The notes under the pieces were generated by a model. That model saw nothing but the letters and a program-made list of their open reading frames with translations. It made no database searches and was not told the DNA's origin. This document shows, one piece after another, positions 14,614 to 15,763 of a stretch of 15,763 nt of DNA. The position numbers and the translations under genes are program-made. Every line of letters starts with the position of its first letter. Positions within the stretch are counted from its first letter, which is position 1. Source of the stretch: Lachnospiraceae bacterium UBA1766 (GTDB lineage Bacteria > Bacillota > Clostridia > Lachnospirales > Lachnospiraceae); assembly GCA_002314715.1 (NCBI GenBank), contig DCGY01000043.1:1-15763 (forward strand). Direction: 5' to 3'.

Positions 14614-15496
14614 TTTTATGAATTCTTCCAAGAATAAAAAATTATCAATTATATTTGTTCTGACAGCAGCCACCCTTTGGGGATGTATGGGGTTGCTTGT
14701 CAGGACGATGAACAAAGGCGGGCTGGGGTCTATGGACATAGCCGCCTTTCGTTCGTTTATAACCTTTCTGGTAATGGGAATCAGTCTTGCCATATTTCGA
14801 AGAGATGCGCTAAAGATTCGATGGAAGGATCTTTGGATTTTCTTGGGAAGCGGAATTTTAAGTGTTGTATTTTTTAATGTTTGCTATTTTTCCTGCATGA
14901 ATTACACCTCCCTTTCCACGGCGGCAATCCTTTTATATACGGCACCGTCCTTCGTGATGGTAATGTCTTTCTTCCTATTTAAAGAGAAACTGGATAAGAA
15001 AAAATTATTGGCGCTTTTGTGTGCCTTTATCGGATGTGTATTTGTGTCCGGAGGAATTGGTGGAGGCGGTATCAGCGCCATGGGACTTTTGACCGGACTG
15101 GGTGCCGGACTGGGATACGCCCTGTACAGCATCTTCAGTCGATTTGCCTTGCAAAAAGGATATTCCTCTTATACAATTACCACATATACTTTTTTGCTGG
15201 CGGCAATCGGTACACTGCCCTTCCTGAATTTGAAGGAACTGACCGGTAATATTTGTGGCATGGGACCTTGGGCACTTATCTCTGCACTCTTGGCGATTAT
15301 GACAACGGTTATCCCCTATATTTGTTATACCAAGGGGTTGGAAGGACTGGAAAATACCAAAGCCTCCATTCTGGCTTCCATTGAACCGGTGGTGGCATCC
15401 CTTGTAGGTCTTTTGGTTTATCAGGAGAAGATGGGGCTTATGGGAGTATTGGGAATGGCCCTTGTATTGCTGTCCTGCTTTTTGGTAAGCGGTTGA
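14606..15496 (+). CDS. EamA/DMT-family transporter
   Basis: A 296-residue membrane protein of the drug/metabolite transporter superfamily with ten predicted helices arranged as two EamA repeats, about residues 13-140 (TAATLWGCMGLLVR) and 150-296 (MGLLTGLGAGLGYALYSIFSR). The end of each repeat has the usual Pro/Glu-marked helix (LYTAPSFVMVMSFFLFKEKL and SIEPVVASLVGLLVYQEKM). Family members typically export amino acids or other small metabolites; the substrate here is unknown. The start at 14606 overlaps the putP stop by 8 bp, implying translational coupling. A second in-frame ATG at 14618 is an alternative, and neither has a clear Shine-Dalgarno. A hairpin follows the stop immediately. Confidence 0.88.
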   Translation: MNNFMNSSKNKKLSIIFVLTAATLWGCMGLLVRTMNKGGLGSMDIAAFRSFITFLVMGISLAIFRRDALKIRWKDLWIFLGSGILSVVFFNVCYFSCMNYTSLSTAAILLYTAPSFVMVMSFFLFKEKLDKKKLLALLCAFIGCVFVSGGIGGGGISAMGLLTGLGAGLGYALYSIFSRFALQKGYSSYTITTYTFLLAAIGTLPFLNLKELTGNICGMGPWALISALLAIMTTVIPYICYTKGLEGLENTKASILASIEPVVASLVGLLVYQEKMGLMGVLGMALVLLSCFLVSG

Positions 15497-15524
15497 GTTT
15501 CTTCTATATTAAATAGGAAGAAAC
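15497..15524 (+). terminator. hairpin after the EamA gene (weak terminator candidate)
   Basis: GTTTCTTC-TAT (15497-15507) pairs with ATAG-GAAGAAAC (15513-15524) with one bulged G, 11 base pairs starting at the base after the stop codon. No T-run follows, so termination strength is doubtful. Confidence 0.45.
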
Positions 15525-15550
15525 AGAGCGTGCGTCCAAGGGGTAATCCG

Positions 15551-15649
15551 ATGGATAGAAAAAAGAAGAGGAGAAGAGGTTTGGAAAAAGTTTTTGGATT
15601 GTACTTAAAAAAATACAATAAAAAATATTTTTCCCCTCTTGCATTTTAA
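15551..15649 (+). CDS. possible small ORF, 32-residue very basic peptide
   Basis: An ATG at 15551, 7 bases after AAGGGG (15538-15543), opens a 32-codon frame ending in TAA. The peptide starts MDRKKKRRRGLEKVFG and ends KKYFSPLAF, with 12 Lys/Arg against 2 Asp/Glu (net about +10). I recognise no family. The underlying DNA is purine- and A-rich, which by itself yields Lys/Arg codons, so the ORF may be chance. It could be a regulatory or membrane-active peptide, or no gene. Confidence 0.25.
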   Translation: MDRKKKRRRGLEKVFGLYLKKYNKKYFSPLAF

Positions 15650-15667
15650 GGAATTGTTGTGTATACT
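15639..15667 (+). promoter_or_regulatory. promoter candidate for the next transcription unit
   Basis: TTGCAT (15639-15644), 17-base spacer, TATACT (15662-15667). It points into a structured leader that runs off the window. The -35 is weak and the -10 is good. Confidence 0.5.
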
Positions 15668-15673
15668 TACTCT

Positions 15674-15763
15674 TGCTGTGGCATGATAGCTATGAAACGT
15701 GAGGTTGCTGGTTATCAGAAATGATAAACAGGTTTTCCGTGGAGCGAATGTCAAGTTAGGAAA
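15674..15763 (+). ncRNA. start of a structured 5' leader, continues beyond the window
   Basis: Downstream of the promoter candidate there is no ORF, but a clear hairpin: CTG (15708-15710), a G-A mismatch, TTATCA (15712-15717), GAAA tetraloop, TGATAA (15722-15727), CAG (15729-15731). The flanking GTGAGGTTGC and GGAGCGAATGTC segments look like conserved RNA rather than random intergenic sequence. From memory only, they resemble leaders of Clostridia ribosomal-protein (S10/rpsJ-type) operons. That identification is a low-confidence inference and the downstream gene is not visible. Confidence 0.4.

Overview
The window looks like a chromosomal segment of a Gram-positive anaerobe of the class Clostridia, most likely family Lachnospiraceae. 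I infer this from the moderate GC content with strong purine-rich Shine-Dalgarno sites, TTGnnn/TATAAT-type promoters, a cytosolic LacI-fold/GGDEF protein, an ECF sigma factor paired with a membrane anti-sigma-like protein, and an aldo/keto reductase carrying a C-terminal ferredoxin-type tail. No transposase, integrase, phage gene, CRISPR array, tRNA or rRNA was found.

Layout. Bases 1-2078 are the 3' two thirds of carB (carbamoyl-phosphate synthase large chain), followed by a perfect 13-bp hairpin. A DHH/DHHA1 phosphoesterase (2160-3152) and a cytosolic GH-A-clan-like glycoside hydrolase relative (3197-4606) follow, closed by a strong terminator. Next come two signalling genes with their own promoters: an XRE-type HTH regulator whose LexA-like S24 domain has lost both catalytic residues (4790-5536), and a LacI-fold/GAF-like/GGDEF diguanylate cyclase (5632-7533), also closed by a terminator. 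An ECF sigma factor (7689-8255) is preceded by a textbook ECF-type promoter and overlaps a single-pass membrane anti-sigma-like gene (8252-9184) by 4 bp. An MBOAT O-acyltransferase (9258-10742) follows on the same strand and may belong to this envelope-response cluster.

The 215-base gap 10743-10957 is the most unusual non-coding stretch. It holds a 62-nt long hairpin, a second hairpin with a symmetric GA/GA internal loop, a GC-rich segment with a tandem 8-mer, and a terminator-like hairpin directly before the ribosome-binding site of an aldo/keto reductase (10958-11992). It is a good candidate for a structured RNA or cis-regulatory leader.

A bidirectional terminator separates the reductase from a convergent RlmI/RlmK-like SAM methyltransferase on the minus strand (12052-12957). 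A divergent intergenic region carries promoters for that gene and for a sodium/proline symporter (putP, 13117-14613), which overlaps an EamA-family transporter (14606-15496) by 8 bp. The right end (15497-15763) holds a hairpin, a possible 32-codon ORF for a very basic peptide, a promoter candidate, and the start of a structured RNA leader with a GAAA-capped hairpin whose gene lies beyond the window.

All assignments come from reading motifs by eye; no database search was run.
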